A DNA stretch of 64,000 nucleotides from Spirochaetota bacterium (GTDB lineage: Bacteria; Spirochaetota; Spirochaetia; Treponematales; Treponemataceae): assembly GCA_023443865.1 (NCBI GenBank), contig JAEZST010000015.1:1-64000 (forward strand). Direction: 5' to 3'. The stretch's first letter is position 1, and each line of letters begins with the position of its first letter. The notes below the pieces were generated by a model. The model did not search any database, had not been told where the DNA came from, and saw only the letters and a program-made list of their open reading frames with translations. The translations under genes were made by a program, and so were the position numbers. Of the stretch, positions 51,203 through 60,420 are shown piece by piece.

Positions 51203-52487
51203 CCCGCGCCTATCCCCTCACGGCGCGTTCTCCCTCTCGCTTTCGGCGTTTTTTCTCGCCGAAGGGCTCCTGCGGGGAGAACTGATAGCGACCCTCACGG
51301 GCGCGTTTCTCGCGGCCCTGAACGCGTTCGCGCTGCTTACGGTAATGGCCGCGCGATTCAGGTGGAACCGTTTTTCGCCGGAGATAGAGAAAGGCGAAGA
51401 CGGGTTATATTCGCTCGTATGCTCAGACATTCCCGCCCGTTCCTTTATGCTCGGGCCCACGACGTTTTTCGCCACGGTCGCGTACCGGCTAACCCTCAGA
51501 TCGGCCTCGTACGGCGATACCGAAGCGATGGAATTACCGTTGCCAGACGCCTTTTCCGGAACGCGCCCCGCCCTGCCGCCGCGGGGAAGGTATACGGTGG
51601 AATTCGGCCGATGCGCGATACGCGATTTTGCCGGTTTCTTTTCCGTTACCACCTCGAAATCGCGCGATCTCTCGGGCCGTTCCCTTATCGTTCCCCCCGG
51701 CGAAGGCGCTTCCGGAAAGCCGAAACCGGCCAAATCCGCCGCGGGAAACGCGGATGGGGCGAGCTCGTACCTTCGTTCCCAGGAATTGTACGAAATTCGC
51801 CAATTCCGTCCCGGTGACGACAGGCGAAAAATCAACTGGAAAGCCTTCGCCCATACGGGAGAACTCCTTACCCGCGAAGGAGAGCTGCTACCCCCGCCGT
51901 CCCGAGAGTATACCGTGCTTTTCTGGGCGCCTCCCGGAGACGCAGCGGATAAGGCCCGCGAGATTCGGGATCGAAGGGCCCTTGATCTCCTGGTTTCCCG
52001 CTCGTTATCAATGTGCGTGAAGCTGCTTCAATCGGGAAAAAACCTTCGTTTCCCCCAGGCCGGGAACCGGTTGGTTCGCCATGATGACCGCCTCGCGCGG
52101 GAACATCTTCAATATGCCTTGACCTATCCGGCCCTTCACGATATCAGGCGGTTCCCCTCGGTTCACGCTTCCCCCTCGGGCGGCCAAAGCCTCGTATTTA
52201 CCCTGCCCCCGAGCGAGAGACGGGCCAAACGCTCCCGAACGCCGGAAAGAAACCGCATTACCGCGGACCTCCCCGGGCCGGAAGCGCCTCTATCCTTTTT
52301 TGTCGGACCCGTCGGGCACGATACCGCAAGACGGCGGAGACGGGGCATTACGCGGGTTTTGTTTTTTGACGAAGACGGTTCGGGCTCAAATAACGAGGGC
52401 CAACTTGGCCACTACGCCTCAACGCGGGACATGGAGCGCTTCATCGCCATACTTGAAAGGGGGGGCTTCAATGCGTATCCCCTGTAA
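51186..52487 (+). CDS. DUF58-domain membrane protein
   Basis: A 433-aa protein. Two hydrophobic segments near the N terminus anchor it (FSLSLSAFFLAEGLL, then LTGAFLAALNAFALLTV). The DUF58 motif is LYEIRQFRPGDDRRKINWKAFAHTGELLTREGE-like near residues 200-230. DUF58 proteins belong with MoxR ATPases, but the molecular role is not settled. It overlaps moxR at its start and the transglutaminase gene at its end (17 bases), so these three are one operon. Confidence 0.92.
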   Translation: MNGRHNPRLSPHGAFSLSLSAFFLAEGLLRGELIATLTGAFLAALNAFALLTVMAARFRWNRFSPEIEKGEDGLYSLVCSDIPARSFMLGPTTFFATVAYRLTLRSASYGDTEAMELPLPDAFSGTRPALPPRGRYTVEFGRCAIRDFAGFFSVTTSKSRDLSGRSLIVPPGEGASGKPKPAKSAAGNADGASSYLRSQELYEIRQFRPGDDRRKINWKAFAHTGELLTREGELLPPPSREYTVLFWAPPGDAADKAREIRDRRALDLLVSRSLSMCVKLLQSGKNLRFPQAGNRLVRHDDRLAREHLQYALTYPALHDIRRFPSVHASPSGGQSLVFTLPPSERRAKRSRTPERNRITADLPGPEAPLSFFVGPVGHDTARRRRRGITRVLFFDEDGSGSNNEGQLGHYASTRDMERFIAILERGGFNAYPL

Positions 52488-55400
52488 GGCCCGGGAGATC
52501 CTCCGTTGGGCCCTATTCGCGATAACGGCAGCCCTTCCCTCCCTGTTTCAAAACGAGCTATTCGCGTATTGGACGCTGCCATTTTTTGCCCTATTCGGCC
52601 TCGCGTTCGCGGAAATTACCCATTTCAAGAGGTTGCGCTTTTTCCCGGCCCTCCTTTCTTTGGCGGTCGTTCTCGCGCTCGCGTCCGCCTTCGCGCGCGT
52701 CATCGCCGGCGCGCTGGGCGACACGGCCTACACGGCATGGTACGCGCGCGTTTCGCTTACCGCATATCCGATTTTCCTCGTTTCCATCGCCGCATTCGCC
52801 TCTTCGCGACTGTACCGGGCCAGTTCCGCCTGGAAGGCCCTGGAGCCCCTCGCCCTGCTCGCCCTCTTCGGTCTCGGGTTCTGGTCTCAGGGCAATTATC
52901 ATTTGACGGTATTCAACCATCCGCTCAAGGCCGCGCTCTTCGCGCTCATCGTATGCATCGTCGCGTTTTCGTCGATGCTCTTCTCCGACGGGAGAATGAG
53001 GCGAATGACCGCCGCCCTTACCGCCCTCCTGCCCGTTCTCCTTCTCTCCGGATTCCTGGTTATCGGTCATTTCAGCGTGGGGTCAGTTACCGCGAACGGG
53101 GGCTTGATTCAGCCAACCCTCTTTCGGTTCGACTTTTCCCCCTTCCTCAGCCTCCAAAGCGATATTTCCCTAAACGATCGGCTCGTTCTTATCGCCCACG
53201 TCCCGGAAGAATACTCGTCGTCTCTGCTTCGCCGCATGAGCCTTTCCGGGTGGGATCCCGCAAAGGGTTTCTACGAGCAATCCGCGCCGGGGGAAAGCGC
53301 GCAAATAACCGCGGTTCCCCCCGAAACGCTTGCCCTGAGCGACCCCGGCTACGCGCTTCGCAATACGGTCCGCCAAGAATTCTTCATCGTTAATTTTGAC
53401 CCCAAATCCCTCATCGCCATGGATTACCCCATCCGTATCGAGCCGTTCAAAATTTGGAAAACGGACTCGTTCAACGGGGCGTACGCGGTTACCAGCCGGG
53501 CTACCGGGTATATGCCCTTCGAGCTTTACGACTCGCCCCCGCCTGATCCTTCGAACGCGGGCGATAATTCGAAGCAACTGTCCGCCGAAGACCTCGCGTT
53601 TTATACCCGCATAGATCCCGAAACCGATTCTTTCGTACGCCCCATCGCGACCGCCCTGTCCGGGGGGGTAAGCGGGTACTACGACCGCGTTATGGCCTTA
53701 AATCTCTGGCTCCTCGGCAATTCCTTCCGGTATTCGCTTCACCCCGGAACAGCCCCCGACGGCAATCAGCTCCGCTATTTCCTTACCGAGTCCCGCAAGG
53801 GATACTGTACGTATTACGCGTTTTCCCTCGCGCTGCTGTGCAGGAGCCTCGGCATACCGGCCCGGGTAGCCGCCGGTTTTTTCATGGCGCCTGACTCGGG
53901 CGCCCTGGATTACTACCCGATCAGGTCAAATATGGCGCACGCCTGGGTAGAGGTCTTTTTCCCCGAATACGGCTGGATCGCCTTTGACCCCACGAACCAA
54001 AATCCCGCGGAGGGGGAAGCCCTTCCGTTTGATTTCTCCCCCAGGGGCGACGAATTTCTCGGTTTATTAAACGAGATTATCGAACGCAAGAATGAGCTCA
54101 CGCTCGCCGCGGACGATTCCGAAACGGCGACCGCCCCGCGTAATCCCCTGAGAATGCTCGCCGACTTTTTGAGCAAGGAAAAAAGGTACGCGTTCCTTCT
54201 CCTTGCGCTTTTACCCCTTTACCCGCTTTTCAGGGAAGCCAAGGAACGCTTCCTTTTGAGAACGACGAAGAATGCCCGGCTCGCGATATTACTCGCAGAG
54301 GGGCAATCGCGTAAGGCCCTGAAAAGGACAATCCCCTCGCCGGAAATACTTTCACTTCGCGAAGAGCTCACCCGCCTCGCCAACAAGGCTCGCTTCGCCC
54401 GCGGTATGGATCAAGAAGAGGCCGATGCCGCGCGAAGCCTTTTACGCAGGATTCGCGCCTCTTTACGCGCTGATCGAAAAAAGGGAAGGAAAGGGAAAAA
54501 GGCGGGCATTATACTCTTTTTTGCCTTGCTTCTCGGCGCTATCGGCTCGGATAACCCGCTGCACGCGCAGGAAATTCCGAGCGAGGCAGGCGCCGACGCC
54601 GTCGCGACACTCTTACTCGAACGGGCTAACCGGGCAATTTCGGCGGAAAATTGGGAAACAGCGACCGCGCTTCTCCTGGAAGGAAAGCAGCGATTCCCGG
54701 CCAACCCGTCCTTCCCGTATACCCTGGGCAGCCTTTTCCTGGAGCAAAGCCTCTATCCGGCCGCGATTCGCGAATTGGAAAAGGCCTTGGACCTCGGGTA
54801 CGCCAACCCCGAAATTTACCTCAAGCTTTCCGACGCGACGGGATATGAAAACCAAGACGAAGACTCGCTGCTTTGGCTCCGTCGCTACGTAACCGAGGAA
54901 CCGGATAATCTTTCAGCATGGGCGTCCTTCGGTTGGCTCTGCTATAAAACCCACCGGTTCGAGGAAGGGATAGAAACCTTAAACCGGATTACCGAAACCT
55001 GGGGGGCCGACGGCAACGTCCTCGTCGGCCTGGGGAACCTGTATAGCGCGGTATACGACTACGAAAACGCAAAAGCGCGCTATTCCCAAGCGATTGACCT
55101 CGCGAACGAGAAAAACCAACAATATCTCGCCTCGGTCTATTACTACAATCGCTCCATCCTCGAAGAAAGCTTTTACCGCTTCGACGACGCCTACCATGAC
55201 GCCGAGCTTTCTCTTGAAGCGGCGCCCAGGGCGTCAGGCTTCCTCATGCAGGCGGAACTTGAGCAGCGAAAGCTGGAATACGGTAACGCGATAGAAAAAT
55301 ACGCGAAAGCCCAAAGCCTCGACACAACGCCCCTTGCCACCCTCGGGTTGGCCGAAACCTTGCTGCAAGCCGGCTATCCCGAACGGGCGTACGCCCAGCT

Positions 55401-56298
55401 ACAATCGATTACCGCTAAAACCGACCGGTCGTGGATCGCGAATTACGGGACCACCACCCAGCAATTCTCTTCGGACTTGTACCGTTTGGAAAGAGATTAT
55501 TGGCGTATTCGAAAGAATCAAGAAAAACGCAAGGTTATGCACAGTTTTTCCACAGAGATGAAACGACTCTTTTCGCTAGCCCTTTTTTCATTTCGTGAAT
55601 GGTTATTCGACGCAAAATTCAGAATCTCAACCCTCGCGATCTCCCGGTCCTATACGGTACCCAAGGAAGGAGATTCCGGAAGGGGGCTTTACTACCATAG
55701 CTTTAAATACGTTGCCCTGGACCGCTGGCCCGAGCTCGCGAAGCCCCACCTTCAGGCGGCCCAATCCATAGAAACCCTTCATATTCCCATGGCGCAACCC
55801 TCTTACTACTATGAATGGGGCGCGCTCTATAACGACGTTGCCGCGCTCGATAACGCTATACGAACCCTGGATCCCCTTTGGGAACGGAAAATACTCTCGG
55901 AAGCCTTGTCAAAACGGCTTCAAACCCTGGCACGACGCGACCTGGCCAGACGGGCAGACGTTTCCGATCGATTATATCAATTAGATCCGTCCCGATTCCT
56001 TTTCGACGACCGAAACCTCCAGGTTCGCATTTTTATCGATCCTTCCATCAAGAGAAACGTCGAGAAAAGGATATCGTCAGCGCTTTCGTCAGCGGGCTTT
56101 CAAGATAATCCCTTATCGGAACTTCAAGTGGCGATACGCGCAACTCCTGAGGGTATCAAGATTTCCCTTGAAAAAGATAACGGAATAATCACCGAGTCTC
56201 CACAGATTATCCACAATTTAAAGCTAAGCCCACCGGTTATTAGTCAATTCGTCAACAACTTTTCCACAATCGTGTTTCAATCAAATTTAGGCGCATAA
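52471..56298 (+). CDS. Transglutaminase-like membrane protein fused to TPR repeats
   Basis: A 1275-aa protein. Residues 1-220 hold about seven transmembrane helices, as in TgpA. A periplasmic transglutaminase-like domain follows with the triad Cys446 (KGYCTYYAF), His490 (MAHAWVEVF) and Asp506 (FDPTN). After another helix near residue 575, a cytosolic basic stretch and a helix (KAGIILFFALLLGAIG, near 685), the rest (about 710-1275) is alpha-helical with TPR-like repeats (GSLFLEQSLYPAAIRELEKAL; FGWLCYKTHRFEEGIETL; GLGNLYSAVYDYENAKARYSQAI) and a C-terminal region of unknown fold. The ATG at 52471 overlaps DUF58. It is a fusion of two parts usually on separate proteins. Confidence 0.85.
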   Translation: MRIPCKAREILRWALFAITAALPSLFQNELFAYWTLPFFALFGLAFAEITHFKRLRFFPALLSLAVVLALASAFARVIAGALGDTAYTAWYARVSLTAYPIFLVSIAAFASSRLYRASSAWKALEPLALLALFGLGFWSQGNYHLTVFNHPLKAALFALIVCIVAFSSMLFSDGRMRRMTAALTALLPVLLLSGFLVIGHFSVGSVTANGGLIQPTLFRFDFSPFLSLQSDISLNDRLVLIAHVPEEYSSSLLRRMSLSGWDPAKGFYEQSAPGESAQITAVPPETLALSDPGYALRNTVRQEFFIVNFDPKSLIAMDYPIRIEPFKIWKTDSFNGAYAVTSRATGYMPFELYDSPPPDPSNAGDNSKQLSAEDLAFYTRIDPETDSFVRPIATALSGGVSGYYDRVMALNLWLLGNSFRYSLHPGTAPDGNQLRYFLTESRKGYCTYYAFSLALLCRSLGIPARVAAGFFMAPDSGALDYYPIRSNMAHAWVEVFFPEYGWIAFDPTNQNPAEGEALPFDFSPRGDEFLGLLNEIIERKNELTLAADDSETATAPRNPLRMLADFLSKEKRYAFLLLALLPLYPLFREAKERFLLRTTKNARLAILLAEGQSRKALKRTIPSPEILSLREELTRLANKARFARGMDQEEADAARSLLRRIRASLRADRKKGRKGKKAGIILFFALLLGAIGSDNPLHAQEIPSEAGADAVATLLLERANRAISAENWETATALLLEGKQRFPANPSFPYTLGSLFLEQSLYPAAIRELEKALDLGYANPEIYLKLSDATGYENQDEDSLLWLRRYVTEEPDNLSAWASFGWLCYKTHRFEEGIETLNRITETWGADGNVLVGLGNLYSAVYDYENAKARYSQAIDLANEKNQQYLASVYYYNRSILEESFYRFDDAYHDAELSLEAAPRASGFLMQAELEQRKLEYGNAIEKYAKAQSLDTTPLATLGLAETLLQAGYPERAYAQLQSITAKTDRSWIANYGTTTQQFSSDLYRLERDYWRIRKNQEKRKVMHSFSTEMKRLFSLALFSFREWLFDAKFRISTLAISRSYTVPKEGDSGRGLYYHSFKYVALDRWPELAKPHLQAAQSIETLHIPMAQPSYYYEWGALYNDVAALDNAIRTLDPLWERKILSEALSKRLQTLARRDLARRADVSDRLYQLDPSRFLFDDRNLQVRIFIDPSIKRNVEKRISSALSSAGFQDNPLSELQVAIRATPEGIKISLEKDNGIITESPQIIHNLKLSPPVISQFVNNFSTIVFQSNLGA

Positions 56299-56328
56299 AA
56301 AAAGGCCGTCTGGGGGTACCAGACGGCC
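56297..56328 (-). terminator. Terminator of the rpmH-to-PPIase operon
   Basis: A perfect 10-bp stem, GGCCGTCTGG with CCAGACGGCC, five-base loop, followed on the minus strand by seven T. The plus strand has no T run, so read-through from the transglutaminase gene is possible. Confidence 0.92.
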
Positions 56329-56348
56329 TAATCATGATATACCGCTCT

Positions 56349-57434
56349 TTATTTGGCTGAAAGCAGCTCCAGATCAAAGGCGATATAGGCATTGGGAGGA
56401 ATGACTCCGCCTGCGCCGGTAGCGCCATAGGCGAGCTCGGGCGGGATAACGATCGTCCTCTTCTCCCCAACCTTCATTTCCAGCGCCTGGGAATCAAAAC
56501 CGGGGATAAGCTGTCCTCGGCCTACGGCAAAGGTTAAGGGTTCCCGCATATCGGAATCGTCAAAAACGGTTCCGTTCAGGAGATAGCCCTTGTATTTCAT
56601 GGTCAAGGCCTGTCCCGTTTTCACGCCGGCGCCGGTGCCTTCTTTGGTCACTACGTAATACACGCCCGAAGAGGATTTTTTCGCGGTCGGCCATTTTGCC
56701 TCGATCGTGGCGATCGAATCCTTCTTGGCGTTTTCGGCCTGAGCCTTCGCCCGGGCGACCCTCTCGGAGGCGTAGCGGTTGAAATCTTCCTGCGTGGCGG
56801 TAAATTTCTTCGCCGCGTCTCCCTTCCGCTCGATCTTTAGCGAAACGATTTTATCGCCCTGCGCCACGGCGTTTACCACGTCCTGACCCTCGATTACGCG
56901 GCCGAAAATGGTATGCTTGTTATCGAGCCAGGGTGTCGCGACGTGGGTAATGAAAAACTGGCTACCGTTGGTATTGGCGCCGGAGTTCGCCATGGCCAAC
57001 ACGCCCGGTCCGTCGAATTTCAGGCTTGAATCGAATTCGTCCGCGAACTTATACCCCGGTCCGCCGGTCCCCGTCCCCAGGGGGTCTCCGCCCTGGATCA
57101 TAAAGTCGGCGATTACGCGATGGAACGTAAGGCCGTTATAAAACTTCTTGCCCTTCGCGGCGTCTAGGGTTCCTTCCGCGAGACCCACGAAGTTACTTAC
57201 CGTAAGGGGCGCCTTCTGGTAATACAGTTCGAGCACGATCGCGCCCTTGCTCGTGTTCATGATCGCGTATAGGCCGTCTTTGGAAATGGCGGCCGCGGTC
57301 TTGTCTTCATTCATCCTCAATTTCTCCTCAGGGCCGGAATTCGAATTCGCGAACGCGATCGCCGCCGCCGTAGCGGTACCGACGATCGCCATCGAAAAGG
57401 CGCAAACCAGCAAAATTTTTGCGTACTTCTTCAT
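56349..57434 (-). CDS. Cyclophilin-FKBP fusion peptidyl-prolyl isomerase
   Basis: A 361-aa exported or membrane-anchored protein; the N-terminal helix (ILLVCAFSMAIVGTATAAA) is a signal anchor or signal peptide. Residues 50-215 are a cyclophilin (FHRVIADFMIQGGDP, GSQFFITHVATPWLD), residues 250-361 an FKBP (GVYYVVTKEGTGAG, LNGTVFDDSD, VIPPELAYGATGAGGVIPPNAYIAFDLELL). Dual-family isomerases of the order cyclophilin-FKBP have been described in a few bacteria including Treponema. It should help fold envelope proteins. The ATG overlaps the glpK stop by four bases. Confidence 0.95.
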   Translation of the reverse strand: MKKYAKILLVCAFSMAIVGTATAAAIAFANSNSGPEEKLRMNEDKTAAAISKDGLYAIMNTSKGAIVLELYYQKAPLTVSNFVGLAEGTLDAAKGKKFYNGLTFHRVIADFMIQGGDPLGTGTGGPGYKFADEFDSSLKFDGPGVLAMANSGANTNGSQFFITHVATPWLDNKHTIFGRVIEGQDVVNAVAQGDKIVSLKIERKGDAAKKFTATQEDFNRYASERVARAKAQAENAKKDSIATIEAKWPTAKKSSSGVYYVVTKEGTGAGVKTGQALTMKYKGYLLNGTVFDDSDMREPLTFAVGRGQLIPGFDSQALEMKVGEKRTIVIPPELAYGATGAGGVIPPNAYIAFDLELLSAK

Positions 57435-58924
57435 TGCTTATACTCCCTCGTAGCGGCAACCGCCTTATGCCAGGATTCCAGCAGCTTATTCCGCTTTTTA
57501 TCGCTCATATCGGGGTCAAAACGGGTTTTTAAACGCCAGTTTCGCTCAATATCCTCGCAACTTTCCCAATACCCGCACCGCAAGCCCGCCAGATACGCGG
57601 CCCCGAGCGCGGTAATTTCGGCGATTTCCGGCAACACCACGGGAATTCCCGAGACATCCGCCTGAAACTGCATTAAAAACGCGTTTGCCGTGGCGCCACC
57701 GTCGGCCTTGAGGGTTTGCACTCCCTGGCCAAAATCGCCGCTCATGGCCTCCAATAGATCTTCGGACTGAAACGCGATACTCTCAAGGGCCGCGCGCACG
57801 ATATGGGCGCGATTTACGCCTCGGGTGATTCCCAGGATTGCCCCCCGCGCATCGGGGTCCCAATACGGCGTTCCCAACCCCACGAAGGCCGGTACCATGA
57901 CCACCCCATTCGCCGTTTCGACGGATCGCGCCACGGTTTCGGATTCTGGCGCTGAATCAATGAGCTTCATTTCGTCCCGAAGCCATTGAATCACCGCTCC
58001 GGCGATAAAAACCGAGCCTTCTAGGGCATAGGTAACGGTATTCCCGATTTTCCAGGCGACCGTGGTCAATAGGTTGTTTTTTGATTCCACCGGCCGCGTT
58101 CCCGTGTTTAAAAGGCAAAAACACCCGGTCCCATAGGTATTTTTCGCCATTCCCGGCTTAAAGCAGGAATGGCCGAATAGGGCGGCTTGCTGATCGCCTG
58201 CTACCCCGTTTACGGGAATGGGGCACCCGAACAGTTCCGGCTTCGTCGTTCCGAAGTCGTCCGAACTGGAAAGGACCTCGGGTAAAACCGACGCGGGAAC
58301 GCCGAGAAAGGACAGGAGCAGGGGGTCCCAGCGCATCTCGTAAATATTGAACATCAGGGTGCGCGAGGCGTTCGTAACGTCCGTCACGTGCCTGCCGGTT
58401 AGCTTCCAAAGGAGCCAGGAATCGACGGTGCCGAAAAGGAGATCCCCGTTTTCCGCCAAGGCCCGCAAGGCCACGTTTTCCCTGAGGAGCCAGGTTAGCT
58501 TCGTTCCGGAAAAGTACGGGTCCAGGCGCAGCCCGGTCCGGGAACGGAATTCCCCCTCAAGGCCCGACTGGATAAGTTCCTCGCAGATCGACGTTGACCT
58601 GCGGCATTGCCAAACGATTGCGCGGTATACCGGCTTTCCCGAATCGCGATCCCATAAGACGATGGTCTCGCGCTGATTCGTTATCCCTATGGAAACGACG
58701 TCGTTCGCCGCGATGCCCGCGTTGGCTATCGCCTGCCTCGCGACGGAAAGCTGGCTCTCCCAAATCTCCTCCGCGTCATGCTCTACCCAGCCCGGTTCGG
58801 GATAATATTGGGTAAACTCCTTCTGGGAACTCCCGAGCATACTTCCGGAACGGTCAAAGACGATGGCGCGGGAAGAAGTGGTTCCCTGATCTAACGCAAG
58901 TATATACCCCTTAGGATCTTTCAT
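57431..58924 (-). CDS. glpK: Glycerol kinase
   Basis: A 497-aa ATP:glycerol phosphotransferase of normal length. Family sequences include ALDQGTTSSRAIVFD at the N terminus, SIGITNQRETIVLWDR, NASRTLMFNI and the C-terminal GGATANAFLMQFQADV. It makes glycerol-3-phosphate for lipids or glycolysis. There is no glpF or glpD beside it; it lies within the rpmH-yidC operon, 14 bases overlapping the upstream hypothetical gene and coupled to the PPIase gene. Confidence 0.96.
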   Translation of the reverse strand: MKDPKGYILALDQGTTSSRAIVFDRSGSMLGSSQKEFTQYYPEPGWVEHDAEEIWESQLSVARQAIANAGIAANDVVSIGITNQRETIVLWDRDSGKPVYRAIVWQCRRSTSICEELIQSGLEGEFRSRTGLRLDPYFSGTKLTWLLRENVALRALAENGDLLFGTVDSWLLWKLTGRHVTDVTNASRTLMFNIYEMRWDPLLLSFLGVPASVLPEVLSSSDDFGTTKPELFGCPIPVNGVAGDQQAALFGHSCFKPGMAKNTYGTGCFCLLNTGTRPVESKNNLLTTVAWKIGNTVTYALEGSVFIAGAVIQWLRDEMKLIDSAPESETVARSVETANGVVMVPAFVGLGTPYWDPDARGAILGITRGVNRAHIVRAALESIAFQSEDLLEAMSGDFGQGVQTLKADGGATANAFLMQFQADVSGIPVVLPEIAEITALGAAYLAGLRCGYWESCEDIERNWRLKTRFDPDMSDKKRNKLLESWHKAVAATREYKQ

Positions 58925-59699
58925 ACTCTTTTATAAACCACCGGTATAAGGCCTCCGAACGGGTCGTAAACGAGGCGTTTATTTTTCCCTCAATGCCGGG
59001 AAACGCGAAAAAATCGACCCGGGTCAGGGAATATATGAGCAAATGGCTTCCCAAATCCTGCACGACGAGGGAAATGCGCATTCGTTCGGGATCGATTAAT
59101 TTTAAGAGAGTATATTTGAGCGCGTCTTCGTTCCGCGAATGAAACGCCACCGAATCGCCCGTTTGTCGGTAATCGTACCGGTACAGGTATTCTCCGAAGG
59201 TCAGGTCCTTCTGTACCGCGTAAATGGTCTGCCCGTCGGCGTTGCCCCCCGTGGGGTCCGCGATCCGTACGCGCCTTTCGGGACTCGATACCGCGTACGA
59301 AGAGGCGTACAGGGTCCGCATTTTTTGGCGGCTCGTGGAAAAGTACTCAATGCCCTCCAGCCGGGAGAGAGACCGCAAGATCACCCCTATCCTCGACGTT
59401 TCGCCGCCGGAAGCGCCTTTTCTCGCCGCGGGTTTTTCGTAGAGATACAGGGTTTCGCTAAAAAAGGGCGGCTTATCGCCGTCCCAAAAAGAGGCGGCCT
59501 CCGAGGCCAACGCCGTATTCGGCGTGAGCTCGAGGACCGCTTTGGAGTCCCGGTATACGCTGCGTTGAATCGTTCCCCGTTCGCGCAGTTCCGCGGCGGC
59601 CCTTGCCGGCAATTCGCCCGTAAGGGCCCGGTCCAAATCGTCCGCGAACGCTCCCGAGAGCGAAAGGAGCGCGGACAGGGCGAACAGGAATCGTTTCAT
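58911..59699 (-). CDS. Secreted protein of unknown family upstream of glpK
   Basis: A 262-aa protein with a signal peptide (MKRFLFALSALLSLSGAFA). The body is alpha/beta with no catalytic motif; notable segments are LYLYEKPAARK, YGVEYFSTSRQKMRTLYASSY-like GIEYFSTSRQKMRTLY, and LTFGEYLYRYDYR. It is probably periplasmic. The start codon comes immediately after the jag stop (AAAGGACG as Shine-Dalgarno inside jag), and the end overlaps glpK by 14 bases. It is conserved-looking but unrecognised. Confidence 0.7.
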   Translation of the reverse strand: MKRFLFALSALLSLSGAFADDLDRALTGELPARAAAELRERGTIQRSVYRDSKAVLELTPNTALASEAASFWDGDKPPFFSETLYLYEKPAARKGASGGETSRIGVILRSLSRLEGIEYFSTSRQKMRTLYASSYAVSSPERRVRIADPTGGNADGQTIYAVQKDLTFGEYLYRYDYRQTGDSVAFHSRNEDALKYTLLKLIDPERMRISLVVQDLGSHLLIYSLTRVDFFAFPGIEGKINASFTTRSEALYRWFIKEYERS

Positions 59700-60392
59700 T
59701 TAGCGTCCTTTGTAGAAGACCCGGACCTGCTTGTAAAGGCCCTCGCCCTCGCTTTTGGTATCAATGTCGCCGATATCGTTCAGCGTCGTGTGAATGAGCC
59801 TGCGCTCGAAGGGATTCATGGGCTCGAGAAGGATCGACCCGCGCGAACTGCGAACCCGGTCCGCGGTGGTGTAGGCCAGTCGGACCAAGGATTCCTCGCG
59901 ACGGATCCGGTACTGTTCCGAGTCCAGGATAATCCGCATGTCTTCCCGCCCGATCTTGCCCGCGTAAACGTTCGCGAGAAGCTGGATGGCGTCGAGATTC
60001 TTGCCCTTTCGGCCGATCAAAATGGAAGAATCGGGCGACTTAAGCTGAAGCCCGAGCTTTTTTTCTTCCCGGGACATTACCTCGACGGTTACCTGGTAAC
60101 CCATCTTCCGGATCATGGAAGCCACGAAATTAACCACGGCTTTCTCGAAATCGTCCCTCGGCAGGGGATCCTGGAACATGGATCTCGGGCGCTCCGTTTG
60201 CTCCGCGGCGCCGCGGGAAGGGCTGGCCACGTCATCGGTATGAACGCGGATGCGTACGTAGCCCTTTTTAAAAATGCCCGTTTTTTGCGCCTCGATAATC
60301 TCGACGTCGAATTGGTCTTTCTCCAGGCCCAATTCCTCCGCGGCGATCTCGATGGCTTCCTTCTCGGTTTTACCTTCGAATTCGTATGTCAT
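59700..60392 (-). CDS. khpB: Jag/KhpB RNA-binding protein
   Basis: A 230-aa RNA-binding protein. Residues 1-52 form the Jag-N domain (YEFEGKTEKEAIEIAAEELG), about 95-150 a KH domain with the loop LIGRKGKNLDAIQ, and about 155-230 an R3H domain (PFERRLIHTTLNDIGDI). It binds RNA, often with KhpA, and affects cell division and envelope growth. It follows yidC by 28 bases, the common arrangement near rpmH. AGGAGCG stands before the ATG. Confidence 0.95.
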   Translation of the reverse strand: MTYEFEGKTEKEAIEIAAEELGLEKDQFDVEIIEAQKTGIFKKGYVRIRVHTDDVASPSRGAAEQTERPRSMFQDPLPRDDFEKAVVNFVASMIRKMGYQVTVEVMSREEKKLGLQLKSPDSSILIGRKGKNLDAIQLLANVYAGKIGREDMRIILDSEQYRIRREESLVRLAYTTADRVRSSRGSILLEPMNPFERRLIHTTLNDIGDIDTKSEGEGLYKQVRVFYKGR

Positions 60393-60420
60393 TTAAACGC
60401 TCCTGGCGATAATATGTTAC

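Noticed and set aside
52300..52470. Start of the transglutaminase-TPR gene at 52300
   Set aside because: This would overlap DUF58 by almost 190 bases with a low-quality peptide; the ATG at 52471 has a purine-rich Shine-Dalgarno and begins a proper membrane segment.
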